Positions 9,569 to 19,221 of a DNA stretch of 64,000 nucleotides are shown here, piece by piece. This stretch comes from an uncultured bacterium (GTDB lineage: Bacteria > Acidobacteriota > Aminicenantia > Aminicenantales > CALLJL01): NCBI GenBank assembly GCA_938092135.1, contig CALLJL010000008.1, forward strand, positions 128,019 to 192,018, read 5' to 3'. The notes below the pieces were generated by a model that was not told where the DNA came from, made no database searches, and saw only the letters and a list, made by a program, of their open reading frames with translations. The first letter of the stretch is position 1. Each line of letters begins with the position of its first letter. A program made the position numbers and the translations under genes.

Positions 9569-9908
9569 TAATTTAACCTCCTTTATTACTTCCTTTCTTT
9601 GATAATTTGAATCATCTTCCACTATAGTACCGATTGAGTTGGGATGATAATTTGAATTTTTTTATTTTAAAAAACATTTTTTCTTTTCTCCTAGCTACTT
9701 TTAGAACAATAAAATTAAATTTCAATTTTAGCCTTTCCCAAAGGTTTACGTTTCCTTAAGCCCAAATGATAATATTTCAATCATTTTTTATAACCTCATA
9801 ATAGCTTTAGGTCCTTGCCTGATTATAGCTGCCAGTGTCCTTCCCTGCGACTGTTTAATTCAAGTCCAATTTTAGCGCTCGCCATAATACGCTCTTTTAA
9901 CCAAAAGG
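9569..9908. other. Intergenic, no gene seen
   Basis: An AT-rich spacer between the transglutaminase-like gene and the M16 operon, both on the minus strand. No open frame, RNA or clear terminator hairpin is visible. Confidence 0.5.
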
Positions 9909-11948
9909 CTAATTTCTAAACTGAATCGCCCGAAGAGCTTTGGCTAAAAGATCAGAAGCTTCATCGCTCCGAACATGAATTTGCCAGAGATCAGTTCCCT
10001 GAAAGAAAAAGGCTACCGCCTGATTCTTATTTTTTAACCGATAAGCTTTCTCTCCATGATAGATAAAAGTCTCAACTTTGGCCCGGTCAAAGTCTGGACC
10101 GGCAATTTGTCGAAGATAATTTTCTAGATTCTCCACTGGCCTCCAGACCTGTTGAAGAAGGCGCACCTCCTCCTTTCCATTTCTCATTACAAGAATAGTA
10201 TTATCTGGCCAGGCTTTGTTTAATTCAGCAAAAGCAAGGGAATCAATTTGATTAACGGTTAAGCCCAGGCCAAAATTGATATATTTTCTTTCTTTTATTT
10301 CATATATTTTAGGTGGGGCTTTAAACATCCGGCCATCGAGCTGATATTCCAAAATTTGAATATCAATTTGGGAAAAGAAAAGTTGGCCGGCCATAATCAC
10401 CTCACCCACACCCTGATTCAAAGAGCTTGCAACCAGAGCAATTCTGGCAGCATCGGCTACATCAAGCGAAGGAAGGGCAGAATCAAAGGGAAGCCAGGTG
10501 CCATCGACATAGATTTCAGACCAGGCATGGCCGCCCCAAACGCCGTTAAGATAGGCATAACCCATGACGAAGCGAGCTGGCAGACCACAGGCTCTTGCCA
10601 GAGCTGTTAATAAAATGGCAAAGCTGACACAGGTTCCCCGCTTCTCGCGAATAACTTCAGTGGAAGGGGCGAAAACAATTCCTGGATCAAATTTTATTTT
10701 TTGGCTTACCCAATCTCGAAGCCTTATTACCTTTTCCCAATCGCTCTTAAGATTTGAAGTTAGCTCCTTTGCTGTTTTTTGAATAAGCGGGTCATCTATG
10801 TTCAGATAAGAGTTGGCTTGAAGATAGGCCTTTAGGTTCTCTTTTTCTTCCTGTTTTTCTCTATTAAGTTCAGTCTTTTGTTTAATTGGCCTGACGGGCT
10901 TTTCTACCTCCAAAATCAAAGAATTTTTATCGAAGGAAATCACCCTTTGATAAAATCCGGTGAAGGGAGGTAAACTTGCCTCGCCTCTTTTAAAGCTGAG
11001 ACGAAGCTTAATTTTTTCAATGGATCTGGCTTTGGGAAGACGTATATTTGAGCGAATCAGGGTACTTTCAAAGGGAATTTCGTTTATTTCTTGAGCGGTT
11101 TCGACAGCCAGAGCCTCTTCCTTAGAAGATAAATAAATTTTCAATTCTCCAAGAGGGCTTGTTTCTTCGGACTTGATAAGTTTTCCTTCCTGGTCAAACC
11201 ATAAAGTTCTCTTAGTCGTTAAAGGGTCCAGGGACTCAAGGACGCGCAAAGTTTTAAAAGAAGAAAAGAAGCCAGGAAGACTGATTTCTTCCCAGCTTTC
11301 AGCCTTTCTTTTTCCCTTAATAATTTGGTTAATCTCAGGTAAATAGGTTAAATATTCAACTTCATCCCCGGGTTTTTTTAAAGACCTTAAGGTGAGACGG
11401 ACAATTCCTTCAGGTCCAAGGAGGCGCTCATTAATATCTATTTTTTGGGTATATTCTTTATCGCCCACAGAAGTGCAGACAATAATTTCTTTTTCGCCCA
11501 CTTCAACCTGGGTTTTTGTCTCTAAAGTTGAAAGTTTCATGGTCAATGAAAGGCGAAGTAATTGCCCTTTTTCTGTCTCTTCGACTTCTGAATGGGAAAA
11601 AAGCTCAATTTTAGCGCCAAGACGCCGGGCCTTAATTTTGACCTCTGAAATGCTTTTAATTATTGGCCCTTGAGGGGTCATCACTTTAGTCGTTTGTTCC
11701 CTGGCATAACCCGCCGGCACCTCACCTAGCTTTATTACATACCAAAGGGATTTTTCCTCCGGAAATTTTTCTTGAAAAAGGAAATTTAAATAAAAGGATT
11801 TGGATTTGAAAAGAAGCGGCAATGAAGGCAGATAGAAAGATGAAAGAAGCGAGCAAAATATAAAAACGTTAAAAAAGAAAGCAAGGAAAAATTTCCTTTT
11901 TGAGAGTTGGAAACTTAAAACCTTTTTTATCCTTCGTAGCTTTTTCAT
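9909..11948 (-). CDS. Exported transglutaminase-like (papain-fold) protein
   Basis: A 679-aa protein with an N-terminal hydrophobic segment (about 20-50). The middle contains a transglutaminase-like core: Cys near 438 (KRGTCVSFAILL), His near 474 (GGHAWSEIYVDGTW) and Asp near 487 (PFDSALPS), the usual catalytic triad. Most bacterial members act as peptidases or amidases rather than cross-linking enzymes. The N-terminal 350 residues are beta-rich and resemble domains that precede such cores in other exported proteins. The C-terminal 100 residues are of unknown role. The substrate cannot be told. The ribosome-binding site in front of the ATG is weak (GAAGA). Confidence 0.85.
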   Translation of the reverse strand: MKKLRRIKKVLSFQLSKRKFFLAFFFNVFIFCSLLSSFYLPSLPLLFKSKSFYLNFLFQEKFPEEKSLWYVIKLGEVPAGYAREQTTKVMTPQGPIIKSISEVKIKARRLGAKIELFSHSEVEETEKGQLLRLSLTMKLSTLETKTQVEVGEKEIIVCTSVGDKEYTQKIDINERLLGPEGIVRLTLRSLKKPGDEVEYLTYLPEINQIIKGKRKAESWEEISLPGFFSSFKTLRVLESLDPLTTKRTLWFDQEGKLIKSEETSPLGELKIYLSSKEEALAVETAQEINEIPFESTLIRSNIRLPKARSIEKIKLRLSFKRGEASLPPFTGFYQRVISFDKNSLILEVEKPVRPIKQKTELNREKQEEKENLKAYLQANSYLNIDDPLIQKTAKELTSNLKSDWEKVIRLRDWVSQKIKFDPGIVFAPSTEVIREKRGTCVSFAILLTALARACGLPARFVMGYAYLNGVWGGHAWSEIYVDGTWLPFDSALPSLDVADAARIALVASSLNQGVGEVIMAGQLFFSQIDIQILEYQLDGRMFKAPPKIYEIKERKYINFGLGLTVNQIDSLAFAELNKAWPDNTILVMRNGKEEVRLLQQVWRPVENLENYLRQIAGPDFDRAKVETFIYHGEKAYRLKNKNQAVAFFFQGTDLWQIHVRSDEASDLLAKALRAIQFRN

Positions 11949-12216
11949 TTTGGCCAGCGATCTTCTTGATAATATCTGAGTCTTTTATTATAAATCTTTT
12001 AGATAAGTTATTCTATAAACCATTTAACCAATTAAGATGTGGAAGGAGTAATTGATAAAAATTTAGGTGAATTAAAAAGAAAAGTCCTCATTAATTAAAT
12101 CGGAGCTGGCTATGTTAAAATTGGTTATGGCCTTTAGAGCTATAACTTTATTCTTTAATCTTTGGATTCAAAGTCTTTAAGGAATTTTTTTATTTTTAAA
12201 AACATAGAGAAAAAAG

Positions 12217-12969
12217 ATGACCCTAGATAGAGTTTTCGAGGTCAGGACGGAGGATAAAATTGATCGATCTCGCTTTGCCGTAGTCCTGGTGTCACCGGAG
12301 AGCCAGGAAAATATCGGCCTTGTAGCCCGAGCAATGAAAAATACTGGTTTTTTTGATTTGCGCCTCACCGGAATTAGCGAATTGAATGAAGATGCTTTCC
12401 GAACGGCAGTTCATTCGGCCAATATCCTTCGCTCGGCCAAATTTTATCCGACTTTACAAGAGGCGGTAGCGACTTTTAATTTAGTGCTTGCCTCAACCGC
12501 CAGGCGCCGCGAAAAATTTCGGGTTATTTCCTTAGAGGAGGCTATTGATATCATCCTTCGCTATCCCATTGAAACCAAAATTGCCCTTGTCTTTGGCCCT
12601 GAAAGAACCGGTTTAAGCTCTAAAGATCTGGAGATGGCCAATTTTGTTTATTCCATTCCCCAGGCCTCAAGCCAGCCTTCCTACAATCTTGCTGCGGCCG
12701 TTTTGCTTACCCTTTATTCTCTTTTTATTCGCTCCGCCGAAGTAATCAATCCCAAGGAAGAGCGACCGGCAACTCGGGCTGATCAGGAAGAGCTAATTCA
12801 GGTTGTCCTGAGGAAGCTGCGCGAGGCAGGTTTTATTAATGCCGAAAATGAAGGCCATATTTCCAATAAAGTTCATGATCTTTTTGGCCGAATGGCCTTG
12901 ACCGACAAGGATAGAAAATTTTTAACCGCTATCTTAACCAGAATTATTACCCACAAGCCACGCCTTTAA
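12217..12969 (+). CDS. trmJ: tRNA (cytidine/uridine-2'-O-)methyltransferase TrmJ-like (SPOUT)
   Basis: A 250-aa SpoU/TrmH-family enzyme that makes a trefoil-knot dimer and methylates a tRNA ribose, in TrmJ at position 32. The three motifs are present: NIGLVARAMKNTGF (33-46), ALVFGPERTGLS (123-134) and the cofactor loop SQPSYNLAAAVLL (152-164). The C-terminal 60 residues match the helical extension typical of TrmJ. It is cytoplasmic. It is divergent from the transglutaminase-like gene and stands alone; the next gene begins 575 bp later. TrmJ is preferred over other SPOUT members because of length and the SQPSYNL form of the motif. Confidence 0.85.
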   Translation: MTLDRVFEVRTEDKIDRSRFAVVLVSPESQENIGLVARAMKNTGFFDLRLTGISELNEDAFRTAVHSANILRSAKFYPTLQEAVATFNLVLASTARRREKFRVISLEEAIDIILRYPIETKIALVFGPERTGLSSKDLEMANFVYSIPQASSQPSYNLAAAVLLTLYSLFIRSAEVINPKEERPATRADQEELIQVVLRKLREAGFINAENEGHISNKVHDLFGRMALTDKDRKFLTAILTRIITHKPRL

Positions 12970-13544
12970 TTTTTTTATCAGAATAAAATCTATTATCAAA
13001 AATCCATCTCTTTACCGAAACCCCACGGAAAATTTTCCTCATGAGGAAATGAATGATGAAGAATTGCCTTCCCGCTCCAATCTGGAACTATATCACCCTG
13101 TAAAATCTCGAAGAGGCCAATATGAACACGGTAAAGACAAGGTTAAATAATCGGCGAATCAAATGATTTTTCTGCTTTGATTTTAAAGGTAACTTGATTA
13201 TGAATTTAAAATTAAGAAATTTAAAATCAGCAGACTTAGATAAAACGCCTTATTCAAGGAAAGAGAGACTCGGAAATAAAGAAAAAAGGTATTTTCAGTT
13301 AGGCTTTCCTGCCGCAGGCAGGAAAATTAAATGAATAGGAAAAAACTTTTGGCCCAATCTCTTTCCCTTTTCTAACAAAGTGAGATCTATATCTCTTTAA
13401 AATTTTAGAATAAATTAAGTTCTTTTTAAAATAAATTTTCAATTATAAAAATTTACAATTCCAATTAAAACATTTTAAAATATTTGCGGTGAATATTCTT
13501 GTCAAGCTACTTTAATCAATAAATTTAATAAGAGGACATAAAAA
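12970..13544. other. Intergenic with one palindrome; only tiny open frames
   Basis: AT-rich spacer. It contains a 21-bp hairpin palindrome (13305-13325, listed separately) and an exact copy of the 20-bp repeat at its right end. A frame of about 33 codons from the ATG near 13050 (MNDEELPSRSNLELYHPVK...) has no recognisable family and no well-spaced ribosome-binding site, so I do not call it a gene. Confidence 0.5.
13305..13325. repeat. Perfect 9-bp-stem palindrome with 3-nt loop
   Basis: TTTCCTGCC, loop GCA, GGCAGGAAA. The core resembles GC-rich extragenic palindromes scattered in many uncultured bacterial genomes. It has no downstream T-run, so a simple intrinsic terminator is unlikely. I found only this copy in the window. 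Confidence 0.6.
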
Positions 13545-13560
13545 ATGTTTGTGTCCCCAT
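13541..13560 (+). repeat. Copy 1 of an exact 20-bp repeat
   Basis: AAAAATGTTTGTGTCCCCAT here is identical to 62729-62748. It spans the ribosome-binding spacer and the first codons (M-F-V-S-P) of the HerA-like gene. Outside the 20 bp the two sites differ on both sides. Confidence 0.75.
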
Positions 13561-15974
13561 ATGAGAAATTAGGTCTTTTTTATTTGGGCAAGGAGATTGA
13601 CCCGGAAACCATGGTTTTAAAGCCAAATTATGTTCTCTACGATTCTAAGGACTTGGTTACCCATGCAGTTTGTGTGGGCATGACGGGAAGTGGAAAGACT
13701 GGTTTATGTCTTGCCTTGCTTGAAGAAGCAGGTATAGATGGAATTCCGGCGATTATTGTTGACCCCAAGGGCGATCTTCCCAATCTGATGCTTCTTTTCC
13801 CCGAGCTTAGACCGGAAGATTTTCGGCTCTGGATTAATGAGGATGAGGCCGCTCAAAAGGGCCTTTCCCCCGATGGTTATGCTGCTAACCAGGCTGAATT
13901 ATGGCGAAAAGGCCTGGCTGAATGGGATCAGGAACCGGCCCGCATTCAAAAATTGCTGGATTCCGTTGATATTTCTATTTTCACTCCAGGAAGCAATGCC
14001 GGCCTCCCCCTTTCGATTTTAAAATCCTTTGAAGCGCCGCCCCCTGAGTTAATTGAAGAAGCAGAGTTATTGAGTGAAAAAGTCTCATCGACCGTCTCCG
14101 GTCTTTTAGGTTTGCTTGGAATTCAGGCCGACCCTCTCCAGAGTCGGGAGCATATTCTTATTTCTAATCTTTTCCAGGCTGCTTGGAGAAGTGGCCAGAG
14201 TCTGGACCTGCCGGCTTTAATTCAGCAAATCCAGAATCCCCCTTTAAAAAGAATTGGAGTTTTCGAGATCGACTCCTTCTATCCAGCTCAAGAACGTTTT
14301 AAGCTGGCTATGATGCTCAATAACCTTTTGGCGGCTCCTGGCTTTGATCTTTGGCTTAGCGGAGAACCATTAGATATTAATTCCCTTCTTTATACCCCTT
14401 CTGGTCAGCCACGCCTTAGCATCATCTCCATTGCCCATTTATCTGAAGCTCAAAGAATGTTCTTTGTTACTATTCTTTTGAATCAACTTCTGGCCTGGGT
14501 TCGTCAACAGAGCGGGACTTTGTCTCTTCGGGCCATTTTTTATATGGATGAAATATTTGGCTTTTTCCCACCAACAAGTGACCCACCGGCCAAACGACCT
14601 CTGCTGACGCTGCTTAAGCAGGCTAGAGCTTTCGGTCTTGGTTTAGTTCTAACGACACAAAATCCAGTTGATTTAGATTACAAGGGTTTGGCTAACGCTG
14701 GCACCTGGTTTGTTGGCCGACTTCAAACCGAAAGAGATAAAGACCGCTTAATGGAAGGGCTGGCCAGGGTATCTGGAAATATCGACTTAAAGAAAATTTC
14801 AGAACAAATTAGCAGCCTGCAAAAAAGAGTTTTTCTGATGCACAATATCCATGAAGAACGGCCTGTATTATTCAAAACGAGATGGCTTCTTTCTTATTTG
14901 CGTGGCCCGATGACTCGACAACAGATAATGACTTTAATGAAAGATAAAAAAGCTCAAAGGGAGGCAAGGCCTGAAAAACCTTTTCTTAAAATTAGCCAAA
15001 AGGTCATCAGCCCTCCTATTGCCCTAAGCAATCTAAAGCCATCGCTTCCGCCTGAAATAAAGGAATTGTTTTTCCCTGTTACAACCCCACCGGCCAGCCC
15101 TACCCGTTTGATTTACAGGCCGGCTATAGCCATATTAGGTCAAATAACTCTTTTGGATAACCGCCTTGGCCTTTCTCATATCTCTGAGGTCGGTCACTAT
15201 GTTGAATTAAAAGAAGGGACGATAAGTTTGTTTTGGGACGAGGCCATTCCTTTCTCTTTAAAATTAGAAAACCTGGAAAAAGGACCCCGTCCTGGAGCTG
15301 CCTTCGAGGCTTTACCCCCACGGTCGCTTTCCCTTTTAAAATCAGCCGAAGAAGATTACCGCGAATATCTAACCAGAAGCTACCAGCTTAAGCTTTTAAA
15401 AAGCCTTATCTTTCAAGAAATCTCCAAACCAGGCGAATCAGAGCTGGATTTTAAAATAAGATTGAGCCAGCTGGCTCGAGAGAAAAGGGATGAAGCTCTT
15501 GAAAAGCTAAGGCAGAAATATGCGGCTAAAATCGCCTCCTTAGAAAGGCAGTATTTACTCGCCGAGCAGCGATTGCAACGGGAGCAGGAGCAATATAAAG
15601 AAAGGCTGGCCCAGAGTGCCATTTCTATGGGGGCAACTATCCTTGGCGCTATTCTGGGAAGAAAATTCTATCAAGTCGGACGGGCCACCACGACTGCTCG
15701 CACGGCGAGCCGGGCTTATTATGAAAAGATGGATATCAAGAGAGCTCAGGAACAGGTAGAGTTAGCTAAAGCAAGATTAGCCGAGATGGAACAAACCCTT
15801 CAAAAGGAAGTTAATAAAATTGTCAGTCTCTATGATCCGGAACGCGAACAGCTTCAAACGCACATTTTACGTCCAAAAGAGAAAGATATAATTATCCGCT
15901 GGTCAGGTCTCCTCTGGCTTCCTTACTGGCAGCAAGATTCAGGAGAAATAAAGCCTGCTTTCCAGCTGACTTGA
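13545..15974 (+). CDS. HerA/DUF853-like hexameric ATPase
   Basis: An 809-aa cytoplasmic P-loop ATPase of the HerA/FtsK superfamily. Walker A is GMTGSGKTG (45-53). The region IPAIIVDPKGDLPNL is characteristic of the family. Walker B is IFYMDEIFGFFPP near 333, and GLGLVLTTQNPVDLDYKGLANAGTWFVGRL near 370-400 is the sensor region. The C-terminal third adds a domain of unknown type and a long coiled coil (about 640-690 and again 730-760) around a short hydrophobic AISMGATILGAILG. HerA proteins pump DNA or remodel protein-DNA complexes; no nurA, mre11 or rad50 gene is beside it, so its role is open. GAGGA precedes the ATG. The first five codons fall inside a dispersed 20-bp repeat. Confidence 0.85.
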   Translation: MFVSPYEKLGLFYLGKEIDPETMVLKPNYVLYDSKDLVTHAVCVGMTGSGKTGLCLALLEEAGIDGIPAIIVDPKGDLPNLMLLFPELRPEDFRLWINEDEAAQKGLSPDGYAANQAELWRKGLAEWDQEPARIQKLLDSVDISIFTPGSNAGLPLSILKSFEAPPPELIEEAELLSEKVSSTVSGLLGLLGIQADPLQSREHILISNLFQAAWRSGQSLDLPALIQQIQNPPLKRIGVFEIDSFYPAQERFKLAMMLNNLLAAPGFDLWLSGEPLDINSLLYTPSGQPRLSIISIAHLSEAQRMFFVTILLNQLLAWVRQQSGTLSLRAIFYMDEIFGFFPPTSDPPAKRPLLTLLKQARAFGLGLVLTTQNPVDLDYKGLANAGTWFVGRLQTERDKDRLMEGLARVSGNIDLKKISEQISSLQKRVFLMHNIHEERPVLFKTRWLLSYLRGPMTRQQIMTLMKDKKAQREARPEKPFLKISQKVISPPIALSNLKPSLPPEIKELFFPVTTPPASPTRLIYRPAIAILGQITLLDNRLGLSHISEVGHYVELKEGTISLFWDEAIPFSLKLENLEKGPRPGAAFEALPPRSLSLLKSAEEDYREYLTRSYQLKLLKSLIFQEISKPGESELDFKIRLSQLAREKRDEALEKLRQKYAAKIASLERQYLLAEQRLQREQEQYKERLAQSAISMGATILGAILGRKFYQVGRATTTARTASRAYYEKMDIKRAQEQVELAKARLAEMEQTLQKEVNKIVSLYDPEREQLQTHILRPKEKDIIIRWSGLLWLPYWQQDSGEIKPAFQLT

Positions 15975-16424
15975 AGGCATTTTTTTCTTGACCCTCCAGT
16001 CCCTACAAACTGTTTCATTACAATTAAAAGAAAGCAACTCGTTAAAGATAAATATTCTTTATTTTTTAAATTTTTTTATCCCTGAATAAATAAGCAGGAT
16101 TATATCGATGGAAAGAACGACCCATCGAAGCGTCAAAGGGACTAAACTTTAGCGGTTCGCGATGACAAAGACCGTTTTATCGACAATTAGACCTACAAGC
16201 GAGCCCACGCGGCTAACTTGAGAAAAAAGAGTAAAGCCGAAATAGCCAAAGCTAAGAAAATCAAGAAATATAATAAATAGAACCTAAAAGAAGAGAAAAA
16301 TTTTTTTTGCAAGAACAATTAATGTTGCCAGTCATTTCAATTATAATTTAATACTTGTAGATTTCTGATATATTAAATATCATTGCGTTTATTGAGACTG
16401 GACTATTTTGTAAGGAGAAAGTTA
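15975..16424. other. Intergenic, contains a small gene relic
   Basis: AT-rich spacer before the M6-like protease. Apart from the relic frame at 16098-16280 I see no gene or RNA. Confidence 0.5.
16098..16280 (+). pseudogene. Possible gene relic with two in-frame stops
   Basis: A frame from 16098 to the TAG at 16278 reads like the C-terminal end of a protein (DYIDGKNDPSKRQRD, TLAVRDDKDRFIDN, TYKRAHAANLRKKSKAEIAK and a Lys-rich tail) but has TAA at 16143 and TAG at 16188. Its base composition is closer to coding DNA than the flanks. I do not recognise the family. It could be chance. Confidence 0.35.
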
Positions 16425-18521
16425 ATGACAAGAACTGGATCCGCAAAAAGAAATAATCTCTTTAAGAATTTTAAATTGAAAAAAGATGTTTTTTTCTTCT
16501 TAAGGTTATTTTTATTTACTTTATTTTTATTCGCTTTTTTATTAATTTTGGTTTTTCATTTCTCAAGCGGAAGCTTCTATAATCTAAACGAAAATTTTCC
16601 GCCCCCCATTGACCCCCAGCAGGTAAAACATCATGAAGTCATGACCTGGGATGATTATCGGCCTCTTCCTGGACGCGACTGGGCTGATCCCTCAGTTAAA
16701 CCTGAGAAGGGATATCGTCTGGCTGTGGTCGCAGTAGATTTTCCTGATCAACCTTTCGTTATAACTCTGCCCAAAGGTTCAGACCCCTTCGGCAATCCTC
16801 AAATTGATCCAATACCCAGAGAAAAGGTTCCGCAATTCTATGCTGATTTCTTTACTAAGCCCACTGAGCATAACCATGGTTTAAACATTCATCTCTACTG
16901 GATGGAGCAATCGAGGGGTAAATTCGGTCTAATCCAGGTAGATGCTTTCGGACCTTATCGAATGCCCAAACCCCATTGGTATTATGGCCTCAATGAATAT
17001 GGGCAAAATGATTACACTCCTGATGGTTCCAGGGCAGAGGGTCGCCTAGAACAGGATTGTGATGCTCTCTGGATAGAGGCCATGGGTCAGGATTTAAGAA
17101 AAAATTATGACGGCATTCTTCGTATTTATGCTGGCTATGATGAAACTGGAGTCTGGATGGAATTTGGTGTCATGAAATTTAAAAGCAAAGAAGATATCCC
17201 ACCTGAATGGGGCAATCCCAATCCGGCTATGCCCCGTTGGGTGCCCACAAGATATGTGGAATGGACAAGCTGGCTCGCCGGCTCTCAACAATGGGGGCTT
17301 TCCTCCATGCGCCAGGGAGAAAATTCAGGCACGATCGCCCACGAAATGGGCCATCTGGTTTTTCGCTTGCCTGATCTCAATAATAATCCCTATGTCAAAC
17401 CTTATCGTCGAGCCGCTACCGGAACCTGGGATCTCATGGACCGAGGATGCTTTAATGGACCTGGTGGCCTTCACTGGCGCTGGGTTGTTCCTCCTGTGGC
17501 TGGAGCTGCAGCTCCTCCAGGATTAATGATCAGAAATAGAATGGCCTGCGGTTTTATCCGGGATGGAGAGCTCCTCAATTTGAGCCGCACAGGCTTAGCT
17601 CAAAGCGGTTTAGTTGTAGCTGAAGTCACAGCCCGGGCAGTGGATCCTCTCCCAGGTACATTCACCGGAATTACCGTGAGATTCGATGGCTCCGAGCCAG
17701 CTGATCGAACTCCAGCTGATGATCCAGCGATAAACCCGCTGTCCCCTGGCATTCCCAACTATAATTTTTATTCAATTGAAGTTGTACAAAGAATTGGCTT
17801 CGATTCTTTTTGCCCCGATAATGGTGTTTTAATTGCCAAAAATAAAGATAATTTGAGAGGAAATAACGGAGGACCCAATGCTTTTAATAGCTATATTTGG
17901 GTAATTGATGCTCATCCTGAAGACATCAACATGGTGGATTATATCAGCCCAGCAGGTGAAAAGGTGATGGCCACCATTGCTGATTATCGTCAGCTCAATG
18001 ATGCCCTTTTCCACGCCGGAACGAATTCGGGAAGTAAATACGAATATGTGGATGAACCCAATCGTCTTCATTTTTATGTCATCGATCTCCGTCGGGATGA
18101 AAGGGGGGTTCTTGTTTATAAAATTGGCGTTCGCTCTCTTGATGGATCAGGGCCGCATGTCCGGGGAGTTACTCTTGAGGCACCCAAAAAACAGAGATTA
18201 AAAGATGGCCTTAATACCATCACTGCGATATTAAGAAACACGGGCCAATTGAAGGAAGTCGAGTCATCATTACATCCCTCAAATGCTTTAAACTTCATCA
18301 AGTATGATATTTATCGACTTTCAGCCTCGATCGAAGGAAAGGGCTGGAAGGTTAATCTTCCCAACGCTTTAGCGGCAGTCGAATTCGGAAAGTCAGCCCC
18401 GATAATAGTTTATGTTTATGCTAAAAAGGATAGCGACAAACAGGCTATTCTTAAGCTTCAAGCTGTTTCTGAAAGCGACCCAAGCCAAAAAACCTTGGCC
18501 AAATTGCACCTCTCTCGCTAA
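16425..18521 (+). CDS. M6-like (immune inhibitor A-type) zinc metalloprotease, membrane-anchored or exported
   Basis: About 698 aa. A hydrophobic segment at about 21-50 is a signal peptide or anchor. The zinc site is HEMGH at 306-310 within NSGTIAHEMGHLVFRLPDL, and TGTWDLMDRGCFNG follows, as in M6-type proteases where a Met-turn sits near WDLM. The 350-residue C-terminal part is beta-rich and may bind substrate or the cell surface. I start at ATG 16425, preceded by AAGGAG, rather than at the TTG 42 nt upstream. It stands alone, flanked by spacers of 450 and 700 bp. Substrates are presumably extracellular proteins. Confidence 0.8.
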   Translation: MTRTGSAKRNNLFKNFKLKKDVFFFLRLFLFTLFLFAFLLILVFHFSSGSFYNLNENFPPPIDPQQVKHHEVMTWDDYRPLPGRDWADPSVKPEKGYRLAVVAVDFPDQPFVITLPKGSDPFGNPQIDPIPREKVPQFYADFFTKPTEHNHGLNIHLYWMEQSRGKFGLIQVDAFGPYRMPKPHWYYGLNEYGQNDYTPDGSRAEGRLEQDCDALWIEAMGQDLRKNYDGILRIYAGYDETGVWMEFGVMKFKSKEDIPPEWGNPNPAMPRWVPTRYVEWTSWLAGSQQWGLSSMRQGENSGTIAHEMGHLVFRLPDLNNNPYVKPYRRAATGTWDLMDRGCFNGPGGLHWRWVVPPVAGAAAPPGLMIRNRMACGFIRDGELLNLSRTGLAQSGLVVAEVTARAVDPLPGTFTGITVRFDGSEPADRTPADDPAINPLSPGIPNYNFYSIEVVQRIGFDSFCPDNGVLIAKNKDNLRGNNGGPNAFNSYIWVIDAHPEDINMVDYISPAGEKVMATIADYRQLNDALFHAGTNSGSKYEYVDEPNRLHFYVIDLRRDERGVLVYKIGVRSLDGSGPHVRGVTLEAPKKQRLKDGLNTITAILRNTGQLKEVESSLHPSNALNFIKYDIYRLSASIEGKGWKVNLPNALAAVEFGKSAPIIVYVYAKKDSDKQAILKLQAVSESDPSQKTLAKLHLSR

Positions 18522-19221
18522 ATTAAGATTTGGCTAAAGGCCATTTATTCAGGGGATCACGACCAGTTATTTTCGGCTAAAGAATCAACTCTTCAGGTAA
18601 AAGTGTTGGCTCTAGGTTTCTCTTGGATTATAAGGCCGATCGTCAAGATAAGCGACTATGATTATTCTGATTAAAAAAATTAAAAACGAAGCGCCTATTT
18701 TAAAAATTTTTCCTCTTATTGTAAAGGAATAATTAATCGGCCCTTCGGATGGATCTCAGAGAATTAAGAAATTGGCAGCAGTCCATTCAAGTTATCTAAA
18801 CGATATGATTTATATATAAGGGCGATCGGAACTAATTCCAAGGTAATAAAGACATTCTTACGCCTACTTAATGAGACCATAAGAATAATAGTCCAAATGA
18901 AGATTTACGCAACTCCTACCATAACCTTTATTGTCTTCCCGCCAATTAGTGTTCTTTTGGATGGAAGCATTCCCCATCGCTATGAAATTATCTTCAAGAA
19001 ACAGACAGAACTGCTATAAAAATGGCATTCAGTATCGACCCTATTTATACCGTTAAATAAAAAGACTTTACTTATAATTGGAAAAATGTTGATTTCATAA
19101 AATTTTGAATGAAAATTATAAAAGTAAATTTTCTTAAGAATTTTTTTAGTAAGCTTAGCTTACAAAAGGCATGTAATCAATTTAACATTGAGGTAAAATA
19201 GGCTCAGAAAAGGAGGCTAGA
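18522..19221. other. 700-bp intergenic region without a recognisable gene
   Basis: The longest open stretch is about 74 codons (18795-19019, plus strand) with no start codon near its beginning and no recognisable family (for example LLNETIRIIVQMKIYATPTI, later DGSIPHRYEII). The rest is AT-rich with many stops. It may be eroded sequence; no RNA gene or CRISPR repeat is seen. Confidence 0.45.

Noticed and set aside
4982-12969. One large peptidase operon from C69 to trmJ
   Set aside because: The genes lie on both strands with convergent and divergent junctions.
18795-19019. 74-codon open stretch as a gene
   Set aside because: No start codon near its beginning, no ribosome-binding site and no family resemblance.
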